Positions 14,612-23,700 of a stretch of DNA of 28,496 nt are shown here, piece after piece. Origin of the DNA: UMGS172 sp045636945 (lineage in GTDB: Bacteria; Bacillota; Clostridia; Oscillospirales; Acutalibacteraceae). Each line of letters starts with the position of its first letter. Within the stretch, counting starts at the first letter, position 1. Under the pieces are notes generated by a model, which worked only from the letters and a program-made list of their open reading frames with translations, had not been told where the DNA came from and ran no database searches. The position numbers and the translations under genes were made by a program. The stretch covers positions 1 through 28,496 of the forward strand of contig JAZTYO010000005.1 in NCBI GenBank assembly GCA_045636945.1, read 5' to 3'.

Positions 14612-15460
14612 TTATTTAAGGGTTCTCTTGGCAGAGGTCAGGGTGTTTTGCATAAGCATTGCGATGGTCATAGGACCTACACCGCCGGGCACGGGGGTAA
14701 TGGCCGAGCATTTTGGCGCAACGGCTTCATAGTCAACGTCACCGCAAAGCTTACCGTTTTCGTCACGGTTGATACCGACGTCGATAACGACGGCACCGTC
14801 TTTTACCATATCGGGTGTGACAAATTTTGCTTTACCGACCGATGCCACAAGAATATCGGCCTCACGGCAGATTTCTTTGAGATTTTGTGTTCTCGAGTGG
14901 CAGATAGTAACGGTTGCGTTGGCGTGAAGCATCAGCATTGCCATAGGCTTGCCGACGATATTGCTTCGTCCGATAACAACACAATGCTTGCCTGCGGGGT
15001 CAATATTAGTGTATTTCAGCATTTCCATAATGCCTGCGGGTGTGCAGGGAAGGAAATCGTAATCACCTATCATAATTTTGCCGACGTTCTGAACGTGGAA
15101 GGCATCAACGTCCTTTTCGGGAACGATGGCATCGATAACAGCCTTTTCATCCAAATGCTTCGGCAAGGGCAACTGACAAAGTATGCCGTGAATTTTGTCG
15201 TCCTTATTGAGCTTCTTAACCAAAGCCAAAAGCTCCTCGTTGGTGGTGCTTTCAGGCAATTCGTACTTTTCGGAGTACATACCAAGCTCGATACAGGTAC
15301 GTTCTTTAGAGCCAACGTAAACCTGCGATGCAGGGTCGGTGCCGACTATAATTACGGCTAGACCCGGTGTTACTCCTTTTGCTTTAAGTTCTTCAACCTC
15401 GGCGGCAATACGTTCCTTAACTGCTGCCGAGATAACCTTTCCACTGATAATTTCTGCCAT
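14612..15460 (-). CDS. folD: Methylenetetrahydrofolate dehydrogenase / cyclohydrolase
   Basis: Cytosolic bifunctional enzyme interconverting 5,10-methylene- and 10-formyl-tetrahydrofolate for purine and formylmethionine synthesis. 282 residues, the usual length. The active-site YVGSK (Tyr48, Lys52), QLPLPKHLDE near 97, PCTPAG near 138, the nucleotide-binding VIGRSNIVGKP near 160 and the C-terminal TPVPGGVGPMT near 258 are all present. The ribosome site AAAAGGAATAAG overlaps the end of lgt, only five bases upstream, so the two are cotranscribed and probably translationally coupled. Confidence 0.97.
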   Translation of the reverse strand: MAEIISGKVISAAVKERIAAEVEELKAKGVTPGLAVIIVGTDPASQVYVGSKERTCIELGMYSEKYELPESTTNEELLALVKKLNKDDKIHGILCQLPLPKHLDEKAVIDAIVPEKDVDAFHVQNVGKIMIGDYDFLPCTPAGIMEMLKYTNIDPAGKHCVVIGRSNIVGKPMAMLMLHANATVTICHSRTQNLKEICREADILVASVGKAKFVTPDMVKDGAVVIDVGINRDENGKLCGDVDYEAVAPKCSAITPVPGGVGPMTIAMLMQNTLTSAKRTLK

Positions 15461-15465
15461 TACTC

Positions 15466-16587
15466 TTATTCCTTTTTCTCGTCTTCGTCGGTTTTTTCCG
15501 AAGTCTCGATATCATCCGATTCCGATTCTTCCACTTCTTCAATTTCGTCTTCAGTTTCGTCAAATTCAACGGTTTCACCGTCGGTTGCTTCTTCAGAGGC
15601 TTCTTCGCCACCCTCGTAGTAAAGTGTCTTTACGGTTGTGTCATCGATTTCATCAAACATACTCTCGTAGGTGAGTGCCTTTTTAGCGTTTTTCATACGG
15701 ACGAACATATAGATAAGTATGATTGCGCATACAATCATTATTGCACCCGATATCCACTGAGAAACCTTCAGAGGTCCTAAGTAAAGGCTGTCGGTTCTAA
15801 GACCCTCGATAATCATACGGCCAAAACCGTACCACACACCGTAGGTGAGAACAAGCTGGCCCTTGAATTTACGGCGCTTACTTAGGAAATGCAACAAAAC
15901 AAAGCCTAAGATACACCAAAGCGACTCATAGAAGAAGCAGGGATGTACCGAAAGTCCGTTATCGGCAATATGCTGTGCGATTTCACCCGAGGTCATACCG
16001 TCAAGAGCAAACTTGTCGGGGTTTTCCTGAATGTAACGGAGAACGCCGTTACTCATCATACCGGGACCCTCGGTAAGCGAGCCGAAGGCTTCCTGATTGA
16101 AAAAGTTGCCCCAACGGCCTATAGCCTGTCCTAGCGGGAAGCAGATAAACGCAAGGTCCAAGGTGTCAAGAATGTTGACCTTTCTCAACCAACACATCAA
16201 AGGTCCGACAACTGCGGCACCGATGATACCGCCGTAAATGGCAAGACCCGAAATACCCGAGCCACCCGAGATGCCGAGAAAATCACCTATCGAATTAATT
16301 TCCATATCACCGGGATAGAAAATGATGTAGTATACACGTGCCAACAAAATGGCAACAGGTGTAGTGACCAGAACGACGTCGGTCAGACGGTCGGGATCGA
16401 TATCAAATTTCTTGGCTTTAGTGAAGCCGTAAACAACGGCGGCAAGGAAGGCCAGGGCAATGCAAATACCGTACCAATAAATCTTCCAACCGTCGCCGAA
16501 GGGCAAGGTAAAGGCAACCGAGTCGAAATCAAACTCGAGGCCGAAAATCTTAACCCCGTAAGCAACAAGTGTCAACAAGTGAAACAC
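15466..16587 (-). CDS. lgt: Prolipoprotein diacylglyceryl transferase with acidic C-terminal tail
   Basis: Integral membrane enzyme that moves diacylglycerol from phosphatidylglycerol to the lipobox cysteine of prolipoproteins. It would act on the two lipoproteins of this window. 373 residues. The core (about 1-305) has seven hydrophobic segments, the signature GRWGNFFNQEAFG near 155-167, GLAIYGGIIGA near 118, and the YGFGRMIIEGLRTDSLYLG segment near 255 with the essential Arg residues. The last 65 or so residues are a Glu/Asp-rich hydrophilic tail ending in EDEKKE, making it longer than the usual 260-290. The start is GTG 16585-16587 with GGAG seven bases upstream. First gene of the lgt-folD unit. 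I could find only a TATAAT without a good -35 box before it. Confidence 0.95.
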   Translation of the reverse strand: MFHLLTLVAYGVKIFGLEFDFDSVAFTLPFGDGWKIYWYGICIALAFLAAVVYGFTKAKKFDIDPDRLTDVVLVTTPVAILLARVYYIIFYPGDMEINSIGDFLGISGGSGISGLAIYGGIIGAAVVGPLMCWLRKVNILDTLDLAFICFPLGQAIGRWGNFFNQEAFGSLTEGPGMMSNGVLRYIQENPDKFALDGMTSGEIAQHIADNGLSVHPCFFYESLWCILGFVLLHFLSKRRKFKGQLVLTYGVWYGFGRMIIEGLRTDSLYLGPLKVSQWISGAIMIVCAIILIYMFVRMKNAKKALTYESMFDEIDDTTVKTLYYEGGEEASEEATDGETVEFDETEDEIEEVEESESDDIETSEKTDEDEKKE

Positions 16588-16627
16588 CCTTTCTCCAAAA
16601 TAAACTATATTAAGTACATTATATACT

Positions 16628-16655
16628 AAATACCCCTTTAAGAAAAGGGGTATTT
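16628..16655 (-). terminator. Terminator of the M16 peptidase pair
   Basis: 12-bp perfect stem AAATACCCCTTT/AAAGGGGTATTT with an AAGA loop, between the end of the M16 genes and the lgt start. AT-rich flanks on both sides. Confidence 0.75.
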
Positions 16656-16681
16656 TAAAATTTTTATAAATTTATAAAAAT

Positions 16682-17953
16682 TTATTTTGAAATTACCGAC
16701 AAAGCACAAAGTCCGAGGTCTAATTCACGGGCTCTTTGTGTAACGTCATCGGGGATTATTTTGCTTAAAGCGTCAAGAACGCCGTAAGGCTCAAAGCCGT
16801 TGATAGCACAGTCGATGAATCCGTCGACAGTTTCCTCGGTATCGTTAAACGAACGAATCTCCTTGCCGTACATTTTGCGACGTGCATCCTCGAAAAGTTC
16901 GGGGTCAACACCGTTTAGCTGAATCTTCTTGAACTCTTCAACAATAGCGTTCTTCACAGCCTCGGGGTCTTTGGACTCACCTTCAAAAAGGAAGGCGGCA
17001 TATCCGTGACCGCAGAAAAACTCGGTGCCGAAACGGGTGTTGATAAGTCCACCGTTGAGCAGCTTATTGTAAAGCGGAGAAATTCTACCAACGGCAATCT
17101 CAAGCAAAAGCTCGGATGCGATAACGCATTTTTGTGAACGGTTAAGCTTTGCCGCATTGTCCTTGATACCCGTAATAAAAAGAGGCATAGCAATCGGCAT
17201 TTTCTGTTCGATATAGGTATCTTTCAGAGTGTCAGGCTCCGAAAACTCCGAACGGTGTATGGTCGGCACATCGGACTGCTTGATTTTTCTGTCAATCATC
17301 GAGAGCACCTTTTCGGTGTTGAAATTACCGCAAAGGCAGACAAACATATTTGAGGGGTTGTAGAAAGTGCGGTAGCAGTCGTAAAGGGTTTTGTCGGTTA
17401 TTTCGGCAATCGATTCAACAGTACCTGCAATCTCAACGTTTACTGGGTGGTTGTGGTACATTATGCGGAGCAGGTTGAAAAGCACTCTCCAACTGGGGAC
17501 GTCCTCATACATTCTGATTTCCTGACCGATAATTCCCTGTTCCTTTTGTACCGTTTCGGGTGTGAAGTAAGGAGAACTTACAAATCCGAGCAGGATGTCG
17601 AGATTCTCGTAAAATCTTTCGGAACAGCTGAAAAGATAGCAGGTGCGGTCAAACGAGGTGTAAGCATTGGCCGAAGCACCGGTAACGGCATATTTTTCAA
17701 AAGCATCACCGTCTTTACCCTCAAAGAGCTTATGCTCAAGGAAGTGTGCAATGCCCTCGGGTACCGATATCATCGGCTCGTCACCCAATGAAAACTCGGT
17801 ATCAACCGAGCCGTAATGTGTGCCGAAAACAGCATAGTTTACGCTGAAATCGGGCTTTTCGCAGATATAGACCTTGAGTCCCGAAGAGTGAATGGCCTTG
17901 GTGCAGGATTCATCAGCTGCTTTGTTGTAAAGTTTGGTTATCTCAAAACTCAT
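16682..17953 (-). CDS. ymfH: M16-family zinc metallopeptidase, catalytic partner (YmfH type)
   Basis: 423 residues. The inverted zinc motif HFLEH is at residues 70-74 (His70, Glu73, His74), with the third ligand Glu about 76 residues later in QEQGIIGQEIRMYED. A second peptidasin-like half follows (about 220-420), with GRISPLYNKLLNGGLI near 285. M16 enzymes cleave short peptides in a closing chamber. The order YmfF then YmfH and the overlap of start and stop codons (17950-17953, ATGA) mean coupled translation, consistent with a heterodimer in which only this subunit holds zinc. Symbol given by similarity to the Bacillus pair, not proven orthology. Cytosolic, no signal peptide. Confidence 0.9.
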   Translation of the reverse strand: MSFEITKLYNKAADESCTKAIHSSGLKVYICEKPDFSVNYAVFGTHYGSVDTEFSLGDEPMISVPEGIAHFLEHKLFEGKDGDAFEKYAVTGASANAYTSFDRTCYLFSCSERFYENLDILLGFVSSPYFTPETVQKEQGIIGQEIRMYEDVPSWRVLFNLLRIMYHNHPVNVEIAGTVESIAEITDKTLYDCYRTFYNPSNMFVCLCGNFNTEKVLSMIDRKIKQSDVPTIHRSEFSEPDTLKDTYIEQKMPIAMPLFITGIKDNAAKLNRSQKCVIASELLLEIAVGRISPLYNKLLNGGLINTRFGTEFFCGHGYAAFLFEGESKDPEAVKNAIVEEFKKIQLNGVDPELFEDARRKMYGKEIRSFNDTEETVDGFIDCAINGFEPYGVLDALSKIIPDDVTQRARELDLGLCALSVISK

Positions 17954-19227
17954 TCCTCTTCCTCCTTTACACTGCCGTCGGGTTTTAAAATATAAACTGT
18001 ATCAAGTGCAAAGCTCTTGGCGGCATTCATAATATCCTCTTTGGTAACAGAGGTTATAAGCTCGCAGATTTCATTCGGTGATGCAGGTGACTTTTCCAAA
18101 GCTCGTGCGGCATACCAACGGGCGAGGGATTCTTGCTCCGATTCGGCCGAACGGATAGAATCACACATTGAAAGCTTAGACGACGTGATGTCCTTGTCCG
18201 AAAAATTGCCGTTGACCATATCGCGAAGCTGGTCAAGAATAGCAGCTTTTGCCGATTCGATATTGGCATCTTCAACACCACTGTCAACAAGAATGATACC
18301 TTTTCTTCTCACAGACCTTGCCGAGCAGTAGTAGCAAAGGCTCATCTTCTCACGAACGTTGCAGAAAAGCTTGGAATAAGGTCCACCGCCGAAGATGTCA
18401 CCCATTATCCAATTAGCAATGGTATCACGGTCGTTTCCACCGTCAGGTGAACGAAGACCAAGCACCAACTTGCCCTGTTTTACGGGCATAGTTTCGGTTA
18501 TTTCTTTAAACTCACCTGCCGATAATACAGTATCAGAGGGTAGGTTATTAAATTCTCGGCCAACCGAGTTTACACACTCAGAAAAGCGTTCGGCAAAAAG
18601 TTTAGGCTCCTCGGCGCCGATCACCAAAACCGAAATGAAAGAGGTTTTGAGTATTCTTTCAAGGGATAAACGAATATCGTCGTCGGTAACGGAGGTTACG
18701 TCGTCAACGGTACCTTCTTGAGCAAGTCCGTAAGGCTCACCCTCGCACATTATCTCCTCGCAACGGTTACGCGCATAGGTGCGTTTGTCATTAAGCTTGC
18801 CTTCAATAGCTTCACATAAAAGACGCTTTTCGCGGACAATCGCCTCTTTAGGAAAGCTGTTACCCGAAATAAAACGGCCGAATATCATATCACACAGTAA
18901 AGCACCTGCCTCATCAACGGTGTTTTCACCGTTGATGGAGTATTTGTTGTCATTTACGGTGATGCCGATACGAAGCTCCTGACAGTCGCCCTGCTTTGCA
19001 ACCCATGAGGTTATTCCTGCACCGTAAAGCGATGCCAGCTTGCGGTTAAGCAAATAGGTATCGGGCAGTGCTTCGGTTCCGCTTTTCATAAGGCTTAGGG
19101 TAAGTGCATTTGCGGCATTGTTTTGGCTTAAAGGAAGATAAAAGCCTACTGAGATAAGTGTTGTTTTAAAACGGTCGGTGGGTATAAACGAATAAGATAT
19201 ACCGGAATCTTTAGGAAAGTTTGTCAT
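17950..19227 (-). CDS. ymfF: M16-family peptidase-like protein without zinc motif (YmfF type)
   Basis: 425 residues from ATG 19225-19227 (GGGAG upstream); a longer frame to 19263 would run into a terminator hairpin and is rejected. The fold-level signals of the M16 family are there: LMKSGTEALPDTYLLNRKLASLYGA near 50-75 and the C-terminal half with NWIMGDIFGGGPYSKLFCNVREK near 285-305 followed by LCYYCSA. The HxxEH motif is absent at the place where the partner has it. It is expected to be the non-catalytic half of a heterodimer with the next gene, forming the substrate chamber. The C-terminus is a run of Glu. Confidence 0.88.
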   Translation of the reverse strand: MTNFPKDSGISYSFIPTDRFKTTLISVGFYLPLSQNNAANALTLSLMKSGTEALPDTYLLNRKLASLYGAGITSWVAKQGDCQELRIGITVNDNKYSINGENTVDEAGALLCDMIFGRFISGNSFPKEAIVREKRLLCEAIEGKLNDKRTYARNRCEEIMCEGEPYGLAQEGTVDDVTSVTDDDIRLSLERILKTSFISVLVIGAEEPKLFAERFSECVNSVGREFNNLPSDTVLSAGEFKEITETMPVKQGKLVLGLRSPDGGNDRDTIANWIMGDIFGGGPYSKLFCNVREKMSLCYYCSARSVRRKGIILVDSGVEDANIESAKAAILDQLRDMVNGNFSDKDITSSKLSMCDSIRSAESEQESLARWYAARALEKSPASPNEICELITSVTKEDIMNAAKSFALDTVYILKPDGSVKEEEE

Positions 19228-19260
19228 AATGTTCTCCCGAATGTCGTAGTTTGTCGAAAT

Positions 19261-19297
19261 CAAAAGCCTGCCGTACTTTGAGTACGACAGGCTTTTG
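19261..19297 (-). terminator. Terminator of the SurA/PrsA-like lipoprotein gene
   Basis: Stem CAAAAGCCTG/CAGGCTTTTG with an inner CGTACT/AGTACG stem and one mismatch, 18 bases past the stop of the lipoprotein gene on minus. I see no separate promoter before ymfF, so some read-through is likely. Confidence 0.8.
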
Positions 19298-19315
19298 TTG
19301 TTAATCAGTCATCAA

Positions 19316-20632
19316 TTAAAACTTGATGTCGTCAACATCGAAGGGTGATGTTGCGTGGGTGTCCTCGGTCAAGTTGAGGGAAGCACCCTTTTCGTCAAGC
19401 GCCTTGTCGAACTCGTCCTGCTTGAGAAGATAGAGGATGTCGAGATGCAGACCTTCATACCAATAATCTTCGTACTTCTCGTCGAGAATATCTCTCTTTA
19501 CAAAGAGGATGTACTGAGAGTTTTCGGTATCGTCAATAACAACGGCCTTACCGAGCTCCTGCTTTTTGTATTCGGCAAAAAGCTTATCGTTGTAGCCGGA
19601 ATCCTCGTCACCGAAAAGTCCCTTATAACTTTCGGGTGAGTACTTGGTTTCACCCGAGGAGGTGGTAGAGGACGAGGTTGTGGTGGAAGATGTATTGGTA
19701 GATGAGGTTGCCTCAGAGGAGGTTACGCTCGAGGTGTTGCTTGAGTTGGTAGAAGATGCATTACCGGAGGTGGTGGAGGAGTTAGAGGATGAGTTTGCCT
19801 TTTCCTCTTCTTCAAGACGCTTTGTCTCTTCGTCATAGATGGTCTTGAAATCCTCGCCTGCGTTAAGTCTTTCAGCATACTTATCGGCAATAGCTTTAAG
19901 TGCTTCGAGCTTTTCCTTGGAAAGTTCCTTGCTGTCAGAGCCCTTCTTAGAGAAAGTGAGGTAATCGCCCAGAACGAAGTGCTCGTTCATATACTTGGTA
20001 ACATCGTCCTTGGAAACCTCTTTTGGGCCCTTTTCGTCGTAAAGGTACTTGAAGTAGAAGCTGTATTTAGCATCGTATTTGCAATACTCGAGGTATGTTT
20101 CGTAAGCAACACCGTTTTCCGAAAGGAAGTAAGCATAAGGTGTGTAGTAGCTGGAAAGCTGAGATTCCATACCCATCTGAGCATACTGATTATAAGTGTT
20201 GTAGTCGCAACCGTAGTTCCAATATGCCAAAGCATTCCAAGAAACGCTGTTTACGGTATCGGAATCAAGCTCGAGCTTCGCAGCTTTCATAAAAGCGTCA
20301 AGTGCTGCATTCTCACGCAGGGTCTTGATAGCCTGCTCTCTTACGAAGGTCTCGTAAGGAGTGCCTTCCTTGGCAACGTTACCGTCTTTGTCGAAATAGT
20401 ACTTTTCGTATTTTACATTCTCGGCATCGAGGTCGTTTTCTTTAATATAAGCATCGATGGCATTTCTTGCGGTGCTTGCGGCGAAGAACTGTGTACAGCT
20501 GAAGAATGCCGATGTGAACTCGGTGTCGCCAATCTTAAAGGCAATTTCGCCCTTTTCGTGGCAGCCCACAAAAGCAGTAGCCAACATAAGCACAGCTAGT
20601 ACAACTGCCAAAAGTTTAGAAAGTTTTTTCAT
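19316..20632 (-). CDS. Lipoprotein, SurA/PrsA N-domain-like, with Ser/Thr-rich insertion
   Basis: 438 residues from ATG 20630-20632 with AGGAG nine bases upstream. Signal peptide with lipobox FVGC; Cys24 is the likely lipidated residue. After this, GEIAFKIGDTEFTSAFF (about 27-45) and the helical region to 250 resemble the N-terminal domain of secreted foldases such as PrsA/SurA. A Ser/Thr/Asn-only tract occupies about 278-330 and would be a flexible linker. The C-terminal 100 residues do not show a clear parvulin PPIase signature. Position after pth-mfd fits the Firmicutes pth-mfd-foldase order, which supports the assignment. It might be a foldase that lost prolyl isomerase activity. Exact function unsure. 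Confidence 0.75.
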   Translation of the reverse strand: MKKLSKLLAVVLAVLMLATAFVGCHEKGEIAFKIGDTEFTSAFFSCTQFFAASTARNAIDAYIKENDLDAENVKYEKYYFDKDGNVAKEGTPYETFVREQAIKTLRENAALDAFMKAAKLELDSDTVNSVSWNALAYWNYGCDYNTYNQYAQMGMESQLSSYYTPYAYFLSENGVAYETYLEYCKYDAKYSFYFKYLYDEKGPKEVSKDDVTKYMNEHFVLGDYLTFSKKGSDSKELSKEKLEALKAIADKYAERLNAGEDFKTIYDEETKRLEEEEKANSSSNSSTTSGNASSTNSSNTSSVTSSEATSSTNTSSTTTSSSTTSSGETKYSPESYKGLFGDEDSGYNDKLFAEYKKQELGKAVVIDDTENSQYILFVKRDILDEKYEDYWYEGLHLDILYLLKQDEFDKALDEKGASLNLTEDTHATSPFDVDDIKF

Positions 20633-20706
20633 AAAATATACTCCTATTCTTACCTTAAAGTGTCGAAAAATACCAAAAGGCGTTTTTTAAATTACATACA
20701 CACAAC

Positions 20707-20735
20707 AGTATATAATATCCGAAACCAAAAGTCTA
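20707..20735 (-). promoter_or_regulatory. Promoter of the SurA/PrsA-like lipoprotein gene
   Basis: Minus-strand TAGACT (20730-20735), 17 bases, TATACT (20707-20712), giving a leader near 68 bases. Matches are 4 of 6 and 5 of 6. It suggests the lipoprotein is transcribed apart from mfd, after which no clear terminator is seen. Confidence 0.5.
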
Positions 20736-20770
20736 GCGTTTTTTAATATTCTTTGTGACATATTTGTAAA

Positions 20771-23700
20771 TTATTTATCCTGCATAAGGCTTAAAGCCTC
20801 TTTTAGGGTGTCAAGAATGTGCTGATTGGGCGAAGGCCTTATTGAAGCATACGGTTTCGAGCCCGCGCTGAACATAACCCTCTGTTTGATATTACTTGAA
20901 ATAAGCCGTGCGATATTTTCGGTCAAGGCACCGCAATAAAGCAGTAACCTGCCGTTTTGTTCCGAAATTTCGGTAATGTCCAACGATGCCGCCTTGTTTT
21001 TAAGGAAGGATACCCTGATAAGGTCGTTGACAACGTCGGGCAGGTCACCGTAACGGTCGAGCAGTTCATCGGTAACGTCCAAAACATCCTCGTTAGTGCG
21101 GATTGCGGCAATTCTGCGGTAGGCCGCAAGTCTGCCTGGCAGGGAGGAGATATACCTCTCGGGAATGTGAGCGTTGATTTTGAGGTCAACAACACATTCA
21201 AGCTGTTTTTCGGGCTGTTCGCCTTTTTCCTCGGCCAAGGCTTCGGACAGTAATTTAAGGTACATATCGTAGCCCACAGCTTCCATATGTCCGTGCTGTT
21301 CACCGCCCAAAACACTGCCTGCACCTCTTATTTCAAGGTCACGCATGGCAATGCGGAAGCCTGAGCCAAACTCGGTAAACTTGCGGATGGCATCAAGCCT
21401 TTTTTGAGAGATGTCGGACAGCGCCTTACCTTGGGTGAACAAAAGATAAGCAAAGGCTGTGCGGTGGCTTCGGCCAACGCGTCCACGAATCTGGTGCAAC
21501 TGTGCAAGACCCATTCGGTCGGCATTTTCTATGATAAGCGTGTTGGCATTGGGTACGTCAACACCTGTTTCGATAATGGTTGTGCAGACGAGAATGTCGA
21601 CTTCGTGTTCAAGTAACTGTTGCCACACTTTAGACAGAGAGCCCTCGTCCATTTTGCCGTGGGCTACACCTATTCGTGCATCGGGGTGGTCCTTCTGCAG
21701 TTTTATGGCACACGAATCAATGTCGTCGGTGCGGTTGTGCAGATAATAAACCTGACCTCCTCGACGCAATTCGCGCGAAATTGCCTCGTTTACCACCGAT
21801 TTGTCCTGCTCCATAACGTAGGTTTGCACGGGATGACGGTTCATCGGTGCCTCCTCGATAGAGGACATATCACGCAATCCCGACAAAGCCATATTAAGCG
21901 TACGGGGAATAGGTGTTGCCGAAAGGGTCAGGGCATCGACCTCGGGGTAAAGCTCTTTCAGTTTTTCTTTCTGGGCAACACCGAAGCGTTGCTCCTCATC
22001 AATTATTATTAACCCTAAATCCTTGAATTTTACGTCCTTGGAAATAAGTGCGTGTGTGCCAACAATGAGGTCGATATTGCCTGCGAGCAGGTTTTTCTTT
22101 ATCTTTTCCTGTTGCTTGGGTGTGCGGAAGCGAGAAAGCATCTCGACCTCAACCGCCATATTCGAAAAACGTTGCAAGGCGGTATTGTAATGTTGCCAAC
22201 AAAGGATGGTTGTGGGCACCAGAATGGCACATTGCTTGCCGTCGGCAATACACTTGAATGCGGCGCGTAAGGCAACCTCAGTCTTACCGAAGCCAACGTC
22301 GCCGCAAAGCAAACGGTCCATCGGAACAGCGCGTTCCATATCCTTTTTGATTTCGGAAATGCAACGCAGCTGGTCGTCGGTTTCGTCAAACTCAAACCTG
22401 CGTTCAAAGTCGGATTGAAGGTCACCGTCGGGACTAAACGAGAAACCTTTTTGTTGCATACGCTTGGCATAAAGGGCGGTCAACTGCTTGGCCATATCCT
22501 TCACTGCCGTTTTTACTCGGTTACGCGTTCTGTTCCAATCGGACGAGCCGAGCTTATTAAGCTTTACCTTAACGTCATCGGACGAGCCGATGTATTTTGA
22601 AACCATATCAAGGCTTGTGACAGGTACGTACAATGCGTCCTTGCCCTGATAACTTATTTTGATGTAATCACGGGTGATTCCACGAGTGGTTAACTGCTGA
22701 ACACCCTCAAAAACACCGATACCGTGGGTTGCGTGGACAACGTAATCACCGCGTTGCAGTTCCTCTAAAGAGCCAACTGAACTGCCCGACGAATAACGCT
22801 TTTTACGCTTAGGAACGGCAGCTTTACCGTGAACAATCACCGAAAGCTCACCGTTCGGAAGTTCAAATCCGCTTGAAAGAATGCCAACCGTGACAAAAAC
22901 GCCTTTTTTGCCAATCCTTGAAGGCTCGGAGCAGAACTGTGCCTTTAGCCCGAGGTCACACATTTCCTCGCAAAGATTGTTGGCAGCACGTTCACTGCCT
23001 GCAAGTACCACGGTCAACTTGTTGTTGGAGGCCTTTATGTCCCCACAAAGTGCCGAAACCGAGCCTGTAAAGCCAGTGTTCTGGCGGAAATTCATATTAT
23101 AAAGTGCCTTTGGCGGCACGTCATAAGAGGTTTTGGGGAAACTGTCGCAATAAATCGTGTTGACCTTTTTTAAATGTTCGGCAAGACCTACACGGTCATG
23201 ATAAACCGATTTGAAATCGGGAGGTAACTGACCCTCCAACAAAAGAGCCTTGATTTCCTCGGAATGAAGCTTTAAGCAACCGTCAACACGGTCAAGACAC
23301 GCGTTGGTGTCAAACATAAAGGTAACGGTTGAAAAATCGCGGTCGCAAAAATAGTCTAAAAGCGTTACGTTTCGGTCAAAAATGTAATTAAGATATGCGT
23401 CGTAACTGATTGTAGCGCCTGCTATCAGACGGCTTGCATCCTCTTTAAGGCGTTTTTTCTGTTCGGCACTGACCTTCTTGCCGTCAGATATCTTTTCCAA
23501 CGTCAAAGCAAGGTCATCGGGGTCATCGGGCGAGTTCTCCACAACGGGGGTTATTTTAATATCATCAAGACTGTCGGTTCGGCGTTGGGTATCAACGTCA
23601 AACATTGAAATGCTGTCAATCTCGTCACCAAAAAAGTCGAGTCGGCAAGGATTGGGCAGATTGGGGGAGAAAATATCAACAATACTGCCACGGACCGAAA

